A program made the translations under genes and the position numbers. A stretch of DNA of 64,000 nt, taken from positions 1,756,947-1,820,946 of the forward strand of contig NZ_JAAGNZ010000002.1 in assembly GCF_010747415.1 (NCBI RefSeq). Reading direction: 5' to 3'. Below the pieces are notes generated by a model. It was not told the origin of the DNA and ran no database searches. It was given only the letters and a program-made list of their open reading frames with translations. This document shows positions 1 through 8,089 of this stretch, in pieces. How positions within the stretch are numbered: position 1 is the first letter of the stretch; every line of letters starts with the position of its first letter. Source of the stretch: Spirosoma agri (GTDB lineage: Bacteria; Bacteroidota; Bacteroidia; Cytophagales; Spirosomataceae).

Positions 1-465
1 CTCGCGTGTTTTCTGCGCATCCAGTTTGCTGAACAAGTCGCGAATCTGGTCTGAACCGTCGCTACGGTTGTCGGCTGGTGTTCCTCCCGATGCCGAAAGT
101 GCATCGGGCGCGAGGGCCAGGAAACCCGCCAGCGCCAGTCGTCGGGTCACGTCTTCGATGTGCGGATTCAGGCCCCGGTTTTCGTGAATGACCACCACCG
201 CCGGATATTTTCCGGCGGCTGCGGGTCGCGCGAGATACCCTTTCATCGTGGTATCGACACCCGGATACGTGATCGATTCGGTTTTGATACGGTCGTCTTG
301 GTGAGCGACGGTCTCGGCCTGTGCGTAGTTGATTTCCAGTAGCGGCAGTACGGCCATTGCGGCTGCCATGCCACCGGTCAGCTTAGCCAGCCGCTTCAGG
401 AAATCGTCGCGTTTGAGCGGTTTGTGCGTGTATTCGTCGAACAGATTGATAATGCGCTGATCCAT
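1..465 (-). CDS. Dienelactone hydrolase family protein, cut by the window edge
   Basis: The minus-strand reading frame begins at ATG 465 and runs off the left edge, leaving 155 N-terminal residues. Residues from about 65 give the alpha/beta-hydrolase opening of the dienelactone hydrolase family: a small YPGVDTTMKGYLARP segment, then the strand-turn PAVVVIHENRGLNPHIEDV, then LALAGFLALAPDAL. The catalytic Cys-Asp-His part lies outside the window. A leader of about 50 residues precedes the domain and holds KRDDFLKRL plus a hydrophobic Ala-rich stretch, a Tat-like leader with Lys-Arg in place of Arg-Arg, so export is possible. Such enzymes hydrolyse lactones or esters; the substrate here is unknown. 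It lies downstream of the SDR gene on the same strand, with a hairpin repeat between them. Confidence 0.85.
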   Translation of the reverse strand, partial: MDQRIINLFDEYTHKPLKRDDFLKRLAKLTGGMAAAMAVLPLLEINYAQAETVAHQDDRIKTESITYPGVDTTMKGYLARPAAAGKYPAVVVIHENRGLNPHIEDVTRRLALAGFLALAPDALSASGGTPADNRSDGSDQIRDLFSKLDAQKTRE

Positions 466-536
466 CGGTAGTCTAAGTTTGGGCTTGTTCTGTAAAGCTG
501 ATGAATCGTTCACGGAAATGCAAACTTCTTGCCTAC

Positions 537-596
537 CACGGACTTCAGCCCGTTTGCCGCATCAGGCGGGTGCCAGTAAACGAACTGAAATCCGTG
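537..596. repeat. Imperfect intergenic hairpin (CTTCAGCCCGT type)
   Basis: Arms 537-555 and 578-596 match as inverted copies at 16 of 19 positions around a GC-rich loop of 22 bases. The left arm carries CTTCAGCCCGT, which also occurs in the left arm of the hairpin at 28055-28112, so the two probably belong to one repeat family. It lies between the SDR stop codon and the start of the downstream hydrolase gene, where it could act as an RNA processing site or partial terminator. Confidence 0.6.
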
Positions 597-611
597 CTAC
601 GCTGGCTGCGC

Positions 612-1376
612 TTACAAAAACATACCACCCGATGCTTCGATTCGTTGGGCGTTTACCCAACCGGCATTGGGCGAGCACAGAAAGGCAACTACACCGCCAA
701 TGTCGTCGGGTTGTCCTATACGGCCCAGTGCCGTTTGTGATGAAAGAAACGCGCTCATTTCAGGGTGTGCTTCGCGGGCTGCTTTGGTAAAATCAGTTTC
801 AATAATGCCCGGCGCAACCAGATTGGCCCGAATGCCGCGCGAACCCAATTCTTTCGCCAGGTACTTGGTGAAGACTTCAATCGCGCCTTTCATCGATGCA
901 TAGGCGGCATAGCCGGGCGTTGCGAAACGGGTTAGGCCGGTGGAGACATTGACGATGCCTCCGTTATCGGCGAGTAGGGGCAACGCCTTCTGCGTCAGAA
1001 AATAAACGCCTTTGAGGTGAACGTTGAATAGATTGTCGAAATCTTCTTCGGTTGTCTGGGCGAAAGGCGATGCCGCATCGATACCGGCATTGTTGATAAG
1101 GAAGTCGAATGTGGTACGTCCCCACGTTTCGGTCAGCACCACCGAAACCTGCTGAACGAAGGCGTCGAAGGTACTGCTGATACCCGTGTCCAGTCGGAGT
1201 GCTACGGCTTTGCGACCCGTCTGCTCAATTTCGTTGACGACCGCTTCGGCTTCTTCCTGTCTAGTGCGGTAGGTCAGGATAATGTCGGTGCCATCGGCTG
1301 CGAGTTGCAGGGCCATATTTTTACCCAGACCACGGCTGCCACCGGTTACTAGTGCTATTTTGCTCTGTGTTGCCAT
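612..1376 (-). CDS. SDR family NAD(P)-dependent oxidoreductase
   Basis: A classical short-chain dehydrogenase/reductase of 254 residues. It shows the nucleotide-binding TGGSRGLG near the N-terminus, the structural NNAG motif in mid-sequence, and the catalytic Tyr159-x-x-x-Lys163 (YASMK) preceded by the catalytic Ser in NVSTG. The C-terminal half has the usual GIRANLVAPG and ends with the FLCSPNAGWVNAQ type of segment seen in FabG-like members. ATG 1376 is chosen because MATQSKIALVTGG puts the Rossmann strand at the usual distance; an upstream start at 1403 would add nine unconserved residues. The substrate cannot be told. The AraC regulator just upstream on the same strand, 70 bases away, may be co-transcribed. 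Confidence 0.9.
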   Translation of the reverse strand: MATQSKIALVTGGSRGLGKNMALQLAADGTDIILTYRTRQEEAEAVVNEIEQTGRKAVALRLDTGISSTFDAFVQQVSVVLTETWGRTTFDFLINNAGIDAASPFAQTTEEDFDNLFNVHLKGVYFLTQKALPLLADNGGIVNVSTGLTRFATPGYAAYASMKGAIEVFTKYLAKELGSRGIRANLVAPGIIETDFTKAAREAHPEMSAFLSSQTALGRIGQPDDIGGVVAFLCSPNAGWVNAQRIEASGGMFL

Positions 1377-1446
1377 CTTGTTTACGAATAAATGAGAACA
1401 CAAAGGTGCAGGGTTTACCAGGCCGGGTTATGGTGACAGCTTCAGA

Positions 1447-1863
1447 TTAAATGGTGAGCAGTTCAGTTTTTTGCCGATCGGCCGCCAAAACAGATTCCCG
1501 GTACTGCTTCGGTGTTACACCCTGAAACCGCTTGAAGAACTTCGTGAAGTTAGACGGATCAAAGGTCAAAGTAGCGGCAATTGTGGCGATGGTCTGTTGG
1601 TTGTCGTGCAGCATCGTCCGGGCAATGTCCATGATCTTCCGTTCGAAGAAATAACAGGGCGACTGGCCGGTGGTCAGTTTAATGGTATTGCTTAGGTGCG
1701 TCGGGTGAATGTTCATCTCGCTGGCAATATCCCGAATTTCGTACATCTCCGTCACCCGTTCTTCCAGCAGGTCAGTCAGATGGCGATCAATAATAGCGAG
1801 GAAATCGGCGGTTATCTCATGCTGCCGGGCCGCGATTTTCTGGGGTAACTTGTAAGTTGCCAT
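1447..1863 (-). CDS. AraC-type helix-turn-helix regulator, short form
   Basis: A 138-residue protein made almost entirely of an AraC DNA-binding domain. The two helix-turn-helix units are visible: first around residues 45-70 (IRDIASEMNIHPTHLSNTIK), second around 90-125, with the family signature DPSNFTKFFKRFQGVTPKQYR. About 35 residues precede the domain, so no sugar-binding cupin domain is present and effector sensing, if any, is not obvious. It precedes the SDR gene on the same strand and probably regulates it. Bacteroidota often encode such stand-alone AraC domains beside an oxidoreductase they control. Confidence 0.88.
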   Translation of the reverse strand: MATYKLPQKIAARQHEITADFLAIIDRHLTDLLEERVTEMYEIRDIASEMNIHPTHLSNTIKLTTGQSPCYFFERKIMDIARTMLHDNQQTIATIAATLTFDPSNFTKFFKRFQGVTPKQYRESVLAADRQKTELLTI

Positions 1864-2077
1864 GGGTGAGGGGCAGAATAACCCCCGTAAAAGTGCGTTT
1901 GAAACGGAACTACACGCCTTTTGGCCTGTGTCTGTACGAACAAGAGTTGTTGGTCTTCCATTCCATAAATCGGGACCTTGCTGGCAGACCAGTCCTGAAA
2001 CTCACTAATTGAATACCATCGGTTGCACTGGTTTTTGTAAAACTGACGAACGGTATGGGAAAACACAAGCCCCATCC

Positions 2078-2085
2078 TACCTTTG
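2078..2085 (+). promoter_or_regulatory. Candidate Bacteroidota -7 element before fumC
   Basis: TACCTTTG at 2078-2085 matches the TAnnTTTG -7 consensus of the Bacteroidota housekeeping sigma factor and lies 55 bases before the fumC start. A convincing -33 TTG is not found at the usual distance, so this is a weak call. Confidence 0.4.
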
Positions 2086-2140
2086 TCGTCGCAATTGCCA
2101 GACAGTCTTTTGTCTAACTTCTTATATCTTTCGTCTATTC

Positions 2141-3541
2141 ATGGAATACCGCATCGAAAAAGACACAATGGGCCAGGTACAGGTCCCGGCCAATGTGTAT
2201 TGGGGCGCGCAGACCCAGCGTTCTATCGAGAATTTCAAAATTGCTCAGGACATTAATAAGATGCCCCGCGAGATTATCCGGGCGTTTGCATACCTCAAAA
2301 AAGCAGCCGCGCTGACGAACTTCGATGCGGGTGTATTATCGCAGGAGAAAAGCGATCTGATCGGGCGGGCCTGTGACGAAATTCTGGATGGCAAGCTCGA
2401 TGACCAGTTCCCACTGGTTGTGTGGCAAACGGGTTCGGGTACGCAGTCGAACATGAACGTCAACGAGGTGGTAGCGTATCGGGGACACGTGCTGAACGGT
2501 GGTCAGCTCACCGACGAGAAGAAGTTTCTGCACCCGAACGATGACGTGAACAAGTCGCAGTCGTCGAACGATACCTTCCCGACGGCCATGCACATTGCGG
2601 CCTACAAAATTCTGCTCGACGTTACGATTCCGGGCATTACTAAACTGCGCGATACGCTGGCGGCCAAATCGAAGCAGTTCATGCATATCGTGAAAATCGG
2701 GCGGACACACTTCATGGATGCCACACCGTTGACGGTTGGTCAGGAGTTCTCGGGCTATGTGTCGCAACTTGATCACGGCTTACGCGCCATCAACAATTCG
2801 CTGGCTCACCTGAGCGAGCTGGCCCTTGGCGGAACGGCGGTTGGAACGGGTATCAATACGCCCCCAAACTATTCGGAGAACGTCGCGAAACACATCGCTA
2901 CGGTGACGGGTCTGCCGTTTATCACCGCCGAGAATAAGTTTGAAGCCCTTGCCGCCCACGACGCGATCGTGGAAGCACACGGTGCGTTGAAAACCGTTGC
3001 GGCCAGCCTGATGAAAATTGGTAACGACATCCGGATGTTGTCTTCCGGCCCACGGGCGGGTATTGGCGAATTGCACATTCCCGATAACGAACCAGGTTCG
3101 TCGATTATGCCGGGTAAAGTGAACCCAACACAGTGCGAAGCCATGACGATGGTGGCCGCGCAGGTGATGGGTAACGATGTGGCGATCAACATTGGGGGCA
3201 TGAGCGGTCATTTTGAACTGAACGTGTTCAAGCCCGTCATGATCTTCAACTTCCTGCACTCGGCCCGGTTAATCGGTGACGTTTGTGTATCGTTCAATGA
3301 CAAGTGTGCGGAAGGTATCGAACCGATCGAAGCAAACATCAAAAAGCACGTCGATTCGTCGCTGATGCTGGTTACGGCGCTGAATACGAAAATCGGCTAT
3401 TACAAAGCCGCCGAAATCGCCCAAACTGCCCACAAGAACGGTTCGACCCTAAAAGAGACGGCCCTGCAACTCGGCTACCTGACCGAAGACGAGTTTAACG
3501 AATGGGTGAAGCCCGAAGATATGGTCGGCGAGATCAAGTAG
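2141..3541 (+). CDS. fumC: Class II fumarate hydratase
   Basis: Fumarase catalyses reversible hydration of fumarate to L-malate in the TCA cycle; class II enzymes are cytoplasmic, iron-free homotetramers. The 466-residue product has the usual length. The superfamily signature GSSIMPGKVNP is present with the catalytic serine loop at Ser320/Ser321, along with TGSGTQSNMNVNEV and SSNDTFPTA early and GRTHFMDATPLTVGQE in mid-sequence. ATG 2141 is chosen because MEYRIEKDTMG is the conserved N-terminus; the open frame continues about 44 codons upstream without family similarity. A strong hairpin follows the gene. A malate:quinone oxidoreductase that would use its product lies at 15627-17159. Confidence 0.97.
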   Translation: MEYRIEKDTMGQVQVPANVYWGAQTQRSIENFKIAQDINKMPREIIRAFAYLKKAAALTNFDAGVLSQEKSDLIGRACDEILDGKLDDQFPLVVWQTGSGTQSNMNVNEVVAYRGHVLNGGQLTDEKKFLHPNDDVNKSQSSNDTFPTAMHIAAYKILLDVTIPGITKLRDTLAAKSKQFMHIVKIGRTHFMDATPLTVGQEFSGYVSQLDHGLRAINNSLAHLSELALGGTAVGTGINTPPNYSENVAKHIATVTGLPFITAENKFEALAAHDAIVEAHGALKTVAASLMKIGNDIRMLSSGPRAGIGELHIPDNEPGSSIMPGKVNPTQCEAMTMVAAQVMGNDVAINIGGMSGHFELNVFKPVMIFNFLHSARLIGDVCVSFNDKCAEGIEPIEANIKKHVDSSLMLVTALNTKIGYYKAAEIAQTAHKNGSTLKETALQLGYLTEDEFNEWVKPEDMVGEIK

Positions 3542-3570
3542 TCAGTTTCAATATTGTATTTATTGTAAAT

Positions 3571-3608
3571 CACAAACAGCCGGGAGATTGCTCTTCCGGC
3601 TGTTTGTG
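3571..3608 (+). terminator. Rho-independent-type terminator hairpin after fumC
   Basis: Perfect 13-bp arms (3571-3583 and 3596-3608) enclose a 12-base loop 30 bases after the fumC stop. The GH3 gene ends on the other strand at 3635, so the hairpin could terminate transcription from both sides. Confidence 0.8.
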
Positions 3609-3634
3609 TTATGGTGGTTTTGTTGTACCCGGCT

Positions 3635-5980
3635 TTATTTCATGCTCATGCGCATGGGGGCTTTTTTGTATTTGGCCGTGCGTGCGTCCTGAATAACTCC
3701 TTTCCAGTTGAGGCCGAAACCGAAATCGTAGGTGTTCCCCTCGGAATCTGTGTAAGCTTTCATATCGCGGGGAACGTCTTCGGCCTGCGTTTCGACCGTA
3801 GCCATATCGGCGGGCATCTGCATGGGCAACAGGGCTGATGGCTCATTGGCTCCGGTCAGGATGTCCATCAGGGTCTGATCCTGAACACCAAAATGGGCCA
3901 GCAACGCGTTGGTCTGTTTTTCAAATTCACCCACTACGGTCGGGTTCGAAACTAACAGGGCAACAATCACGGGTTTTCCCTTCATTTTGGCGTAGGTGTC
4001 CGTTACCATGCCCAGATCGGTATTGTTGATTGTCTTCGCCGTTTTGCCGTTGTAGGTCCGGTTCGTGAATTTTTCCAGGGGGTCACCACCACCAATACTT
4101 GGATCGCGGGTGCCTTTGGCCGTGTAATCGCCGTATTGCAGGCTAACCGGAATATAGCCCGTTCCGCCGGCTTTGGTGTCAGCACTGTTGTAACCACCCC
4201 CTGAGTCCGGACTTCGGATCGATACCAGCGCAAAATCAGCCTCGTCCGGGTTGTCGGTTACGGTGAAGTACTTTTTCACAACCGTCAGATTGATTGGATA
4301 TTCCAGTTTTTCGGGCGTGTCCATACCCAGAAAATTACGACCCGCTGGCGTAAACCGCTTGGGGATATACACCTTTTTTCCTTTGGTCAGGGGTAGTGCT
4401 TTGGCTTTGTTCTTCAGCATCACTACCGATTGCAACTGAGCCTGATAACCAGCCTGCATGAATTCCGGTTTACCCACTGCTTTACGGGACGTTTCGGGGT
4501 CCAGATACGGATTTTCGAAGAGGCCAACCTGAAAGATATTTTTCAACAAGCGCACCGCCGACAGCTCGAACCGCGCCCGCATGGCGGCTTCACCCTTTTC
4601 TTTAACCCCCATTTTGTAGGCTTCGGTCACCGGTCCGGCATCGTTGTTGCCGCCAAACTGATCGGCTCCTGCCATCAGGATTTTGTAATGCCGTTCGGGT
4701 ACGGACAGCTTTTCAACCCCCCACGATTTGCCGGTTAGAAAGACATCAACGGCTGTTTCATCGGCTGTAATGAGCCAGTCGGTGCAGACTACGCCGTCGT
4801 AGTGGTATTTGCCCCGGAGCAAGTCGCCAATGATGTATTTGTTGTAGCTGTTGCCGACATTTTCGCCATTTTTCGTGTCCTGACCGAACGAGATCGTGTA
4901 ATAGGGCATCACAGCCGCTGCCGAACCGGTTTTACCCCGAAGTTTGAAGGCTCCTTCTGTGAACGGGAGAAAGTGCGTGTCAAAGTTTTTGCCCGGATAA
5001 ACCGCATATTTGCCATAGCCGTAGTGCGCATCGCGGCCACCTTCGCCCGAGCCACCGCCCGGCCAGTGCTTAACCATGGCATTAACGCTGTTGTAACCCC
5101 AGCCGCCGGTTATTTCCTGTGCCCCCGTCGAAGTCTGGAAACCGTCGATATAGGCCCGGGCTATGTCGGTCGCGAGCTGTGGATCTTCCCCGAACGTGCC
5201 GCTTACCCGGTTCCAGCGCGGATCGGTGGCCAGATCGACCTGTGGCGACAGGGCCGTAGCAATGCCTAACGACCGGTACTCGGTCGCGGCTATTTGCCCA
5301 AATCGCTGCACCAGTTCGGGCCTGAACGTAGCTGCCAGGCCCAGTGAACCGGGCCACATCGAAATGGTGCCGCCTGCCCCGGCATTGAATTCGGCGTCGG
5401 CGCGGGTTCCGTGACGGGGATCTGAACTGCTGTTGATCGGGATGCCTAGTCCAAGACCTTCCACCAGTGCCTGGGCGTTATTGTTCCACTGCGCGGCTGC
5501 CTCCGGACTTTGCACCGATGTGATCAGCACGTGGCGCAGGTTGTCATTAGTCAGGAATTCCTTTTGCTGATCGGACAGATCCGAGACGTTGGCACCACTT
5601 TGGGCGAACACTTTTCCGCCGTATGTACCAGCGAATGGACCGCCAGCAGCCGCCGGAATAGGTTGGTGTTTGCTGTAGAGCATCAGTCCCGCGATCTGCT
5701 CCACCGACAGTTTAGACGCCAGGTCTTTGGCACGGTCGGCAACGGGTAGTCGCCAATCTTCGTAGCGATCCAGTTTGCCGTTTTTGTTTAGATCCTTAAA
5801 CGCAAAGCCCTTGTCGGTAAGCAGTTTTACGCCGGAAGCGGGCGAATAGCCCAGCGTCTGTCCGCCCTTGTTGGTAACTTTCGACCAGGTACTGGCTTTC
5901 GTTTCGGTCCAGTTTTGACCCATGACTGTCGATGCTGATAAAAGCGTTAACAGCCCGATGTACGTACGTTTGTGTTTCAT
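3635..5980 (-). CDS. Glycoside hydrolase family 3 protein (exported beta-glycosidase)
   Basis: A 781-residue GH3 enzyme with a Sec-type signal peptide (MKHKRTYIGLLTLLSASTVMGQ), so probably periplasmic or outer-membrane associated. The N-terminal barrel shows the family blocks ALSPQVDLATDPRWNRVSGTFGEDP and VKHWPGGG, and the catalytic nucleophile is Asp401 in GVVCTDW. The C-terminal alpha/beta-sandwich domain is present from about residue 520, ending with the typical DFGFGLNW. ATG 5980 is chosen because a further upstream TTG adds only four residues before the signal peptide. Members remove beta-linked glucose, xylose or similar residues from oligosaccharide ends; specificity cannot be read from sequence. 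It converges with fumC and diverges from the dioxygenase gene. Confidence 0.92.
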   Translation of the reverse strand: MKHKRTYIGLLTLLSASTVMGQNWTETKASTWSKVTNKGGQTLGYSPASGVKLLTDKGFAFKDLNKNGKLDRYEDWRLPVADRAKDLASKLSVEQIAGLMLYSKHQPIPAAAGGPFAGTYGGKVFAQSGANVSDLSDQQKEFLTNDNLRHVLITSVQSPEAAAQWNNNAQALVEGLGLGIPINSSSDPRHGTRADAEFNAGAGGTISMWPGSLGLAATFRPELVQRFGQIAATEYRSLGIATALSPQVDLATDPRWNRVSGTFGEDPQLATDIARAYIDGFQTSTGAQEITGGWGYNSVNAMVKHWPGGGSGEGGRDAHYGYGKYAVYPGKNFDTHFLPFTEGAFKLRGKTGSAAAVMPYYTISFGQDTKNGENVGNSYNKYIIGDLLRGKYHYDGVVCTDWLITADETAVDVFLTGKSWGVEKLSVPERHYKILMAGADQFGGNNDAGPVTEAYKMGVKEKGEAAMRARFELSAVRLLKNIFQVGLFENPYLDPETSRKAVGKPEFMQAGYQAQLQSVVMLKNKAKALPLTKGKKVYIPKRFTPAGRNFLGMDTPEKLEYPINLTVVKKYFTVTDNPDEADFALVSIRSPDSGGGYNSADTKAGGTGYIPVSLQYGDYTAKGTRDPSIGGGDPLEKFTNRTYNGKTAKTINNTDLGMVTDTYAKMKGKPVIVALLVSNPTVVGEFEKQTNALLAHFGVQDQTLMDILTGANEPSALLPMQMPADMATVETQAEDVPRDMKAYTDSEGNTYDFGFGLNWKGVIQDARTAKYKKAPMRMSMK

Positions 5981-6281
5981 AAGGTAAATCAATGGGTATG
6001 GCCCGTCAACTCGTCGTGGTCGACGTTGGGATGAATCAACCAGAGGGAGGCCATATGTAGGTCAAAATAATCATTTTTTGTCGAGATAGAGTGCAATTGA
6101 TTTTAGAAAATGTGCTGGATGACCGGCGATGCTGCGTCCCGGCATTCCAGGACGGACCAAAACAGAAATAAATGAACTAAAATTGATCGTATGATGTAGG
6201 TACATATAATGTAGGTGTACGCATAGATATTGCGCACTTCTGGTGTATGAGTCTGACGATGAGTGATTGTTTCGTAAGAAA
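5981..6281. other. Divergent intergenic region between GH3 and dioxygenase genes
   Basis: This 301-base region carries no credible gene. Its right half is AT-rich and contains a direct repeat ATGTAGGT at 6194-6201 and 6209-6216, fifteen bases apart, which could be a regulator-binding site for one of the divergent genes. No clear TAnnTTTG element was identified. Confidence 0.4.
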
Positions 6282-7163
6282 ATGAAACGTAACGAATTTT
6301 TAACCACCATGATCGGTACAACCATGTTAGCGGGGTTCCGGCAATTCACGGATGAGCTTCCGGAGCAGGGACCCGAAATGCCCGTTTTATTTGTGGGCCA
6401 CGGATCGCCCATGAACGGCATCGAAACCAATGAATTCAGTAGCTATTGGGGACAACTGGCGAAGGAAATTCCCGTCCCGAAAGCTGTTCTGGTCATTTCG
6501 GCCCATTGGCTAAGCCGGGGCACGCACATTACGGCAATGGATTTTCCGAAAACGATCCACGATTTTGGCGGCTTCCCGAAAGCACTCTTTGATGTGCAGT
6601 ATCCGGCTCCGGGTAGTTTGGCGTTGGCTAAAGAAACGGCGGGTTTGATTCATTCCACCGTCGTTGGTCTCGACCACGATTGGGGTCTCGATCATGGCAC
6701 CTGGAGCGTTGTTCGGCAGATGTATCCAAAGGCTGACATTCCGGTGCTGCAATTAAGCATTGACTACACGAAAGACGCTCAGTATCATTACGATCTGGCG
6801 AAGGAATTAGCCGCACTCCGTCGGAAAGGCGTGTTGATTCTGGGGAGCGGCAATATGGTCCATAATTTACGGATGATTGGTCTGCCGAAATCCGGCGATT
6901 TTAACGAAGCGTACGGGCATGATTGGGCCATTCACATGAATGACACGTTCAAGAGGCTGATTATGAACGGTGATCATCAGTCGCTGATCCACTACGATCG
7001 GTTAGGACCGGAGGCCCGGCTGGCTATTCCATCACCCGATCATTACCTGCCGTTAATTTATACAATGGCGCTACAGGGAAAGCGCGATGCTGTTTCGTTT
7101 TTCAACGATAAGGCCGTTGCGGGTTCGCTGACCATGACGTCTGTAAAGATTGCGAATGCATAA
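6282..7163 (+). CDS. ygiD: YgiD-like extradiol dioxygenase (DODA/LigB family)
   Basis: A 293-residue member of the 4,5-DOPA extradiol dioxygenase class III (LigB-fold) family. Metal-binding and family motifs are visible: VGHGSPMN, VISAHW, the central DHGTWSV and ILGSGNMVHNLR. Family members use a single non-haem metal to open catechol rings; the bacterial physiological substrate is unclear. ATG 6282 is chosen since the upstream TTG adds only five residues. E. coli YgiD is shorter and starts almost at the first beta-strand, whereas this protein has about 30 extra residues (KRNEFL, a hydrophobic TTMIGTTMLAG) resembling a Tat leader with Lys-Arg. Export is a possibility, not shown. Confidence 0.85.
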   Translation: MKRNEFLTTMIGTTMLAGFRQFTDELPEQGPEMPVLFVGHGSPMNGIETNEFSSYWGQLAKEIPVPKAVLVISAHWLSRGTHITAMDFPKTIHDFGGFPKALFDVQYPAPGSLALAKETAGLIHSTVVGLDHDWGLDHGTWSVVRQMYPKADIPVLQLSIDYTKDAQYHYDLAKELAALRRKGVLILGSGNMVHNLRMIGLPKSGDFNEAYGHDWAIHMNDTFKRLIMNGDHQSLIHYDRLGPEARLAIPSPDHYLPLIYTMALQGKRDAVSFFNDKAVAGSLTMTSVKIANA

Positions 7164-7238
7164 ATCACTCACGTCTACTGTGATCAACATTCTGACTGGA
7201 TTAAGTGGGAGCTTGACCTAGCCAAACCAGAAGTGATA

Positions 7239-7269
7239 AAAGGCCCCGGTGATGTTCATCGGGGCCTTT
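7239..7269 (+). terminator. Terminator-like hairpin after the dioxygenase gene
   Basis: Fourteen-bp arms (7239-7252 and 7256-7269, one G.T pair) with a GC-rich middle, A-tract at the left base and T-tract at the right base, 75 bases after the stop codon. Confidence 0.75.
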
Positions 7270-7303
7270 GGCATTGGAAGACTTATCAGACGATCTGAAA
7301 ATA

Positions 7304-7390
7304 GTATTCTCGTAGCGTTGAGTCCGTATTCGGTATGCCGTATCTCGAAGATACGGCATACCGAATACGGACTCAACGCTACGAGAATAC
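7304..7390. repeat. 87-bp palindrome with perfect 42-bp arms
   Basis: Positions 7304-7345 are the exact reverse complement of 7349-7390, with only three bases between. It is too long and too perfect for an ordinary terminator, and the terminator of the upstream gene is a separate hairpin at 7239-7269. The stretch from 7390 to 7561 is strongly AT-rich and holds no gene. Long palindromes of this kind are usually REP/MITE-like elements or inverted duplications. Confidence 0.9.
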
Positions 7391-7561
7391 GCTCAATTTA
7401 AAGGGTACATCTATCTTAAAATGCGATTAAAATTTAGGTAATTAAGAAGAATAGTATAAACGTGTAATGGCTTACTGTAATATATATATTCAAGTTAAAT
7501 ATTTGATAATTAGTGACTTATGTAAAATATAAAAATTTTATTAATAAATTTATTGATGGAA

Positions 7562-7621
7562 TTGTACAATTTGTTTCTTCTCGTTTTCAGACTGTCGTTT
7601 AGACAAAACTTGTTTAAACAA
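7562..7621. promoter_or_regulatory. Two palindromic operators for the MarR regulator
   Basis: Two perfect palindromes built from the same half-sites precede the MarR gene: TTGTACAA at 7562-7569 and TTGTTTAAACAA at 7610-7621. A further ACAA-x3-TTGT pair (7603-7613) overlaps the second. Short, AT-rich palindromes of this length suit a MarR winged-helix dimer. The downstream palindrome overlaps the -33 element, as expected of an autorepressor site. Basis: seen in sequence plus family knowledge; binding is inferred. Confidence 0.6.
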
Positions 7622-7639
7622 ATGTTGGTTATACCTTTG
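7610..7639 (+). promoter_or_regulatory. Promoter of the MarR-efflux operon
   Basis: A -33 TTG at 7610-7612 and a -7 TACCTTTG at 7632-7639, 19 bases apart, match the Bacteroidota promoter form. Transcription should start about 10-15 bases before the ATG at 7657, leaving a short leader. Confidence 0.65.
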
Positions 7640-7656
7640 TTGCACCTTTAGAGAAC

Positions 7657-8088
7657 ATGAAAAAGCTGTTTCAAAATGAGTACCACCGGTTGATTGCCAA
7701 CATCCACAAGACGGACGGATATATATTCAATTACTTCCAGCAGAAGCTGTCTCCGTTCGACTTGTCTGTGCAACAATACATTGCCTTGCGCCGATTATCA
7801 GAAGTTTATCCGGACAGCTTAGCCGCTGGTGAATTGAAAGAAAAGATGACGGATCTGAATTCGGACATGACCCGGCTCACGGATCGACTGGTTGCCAAAA
7901 AACTGGTTGTGCGGGCGATAGACCCTCAGAATCGCCGACGGGTTAACCTGTCCCTCACGGAAGAATCCTACCAGTTTGTTCAAGCGGTAGCCGTCGAATT
8001 TAAGGATTTTGACTCCATTGTCAGTCATCTGACGGATGAGGAAATACAGATTATGAATACACTCCTGGAAAAAATTAGAAATCGCTAA
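7657..8088 (+). CDS. MarR family transcriptional regulator
   Basis: A 143-residue winged-helix protein of the MarR family. The central DNA-binding region (about residues 45-100) shows QYIALRRLSEVYPDS, the recognition region with DLNSDMTRLTDRLVAKKLV, and the wing RAIDPQNRRRVNLSLTEE. It heads a four-gene efflux operon, one base before the TolC start. MarR proteins at such loci usually repress themselves and the pump and release DNA on binding a phenolic or antimicrobial ligand. Palindromes upstream fit autorepression. Confidence 0.93.
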   Translation: MKKLFQNEYHRLIANIHKTDGYIFNYFQQKLSPFDLSVQQYIALRRLSEVYPDSLAAGELKEKMTDLNSDMTRLTDRLVAKKLVVRAIDPQNRRRVNLSLTEESYQFVQAVAVEFKDFDSIVSHLTDEEIQIMNTLLEKIRNR

Positions 8089-8089
8089 T

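Noticed and set aside
1812..2075. 87-codon minus-strand frame upstream of the AraC gene
   Set aside because: Overlaps the AraC N-terminus in another frame and the fumC leader; composition and lack of motifs suggest chance.
6071..6430. 119-codon minus-strand frame over the dioxygenase start
   Set aside because: Antisense to the conserved HGSPMN region of a recognised gene and without own features.
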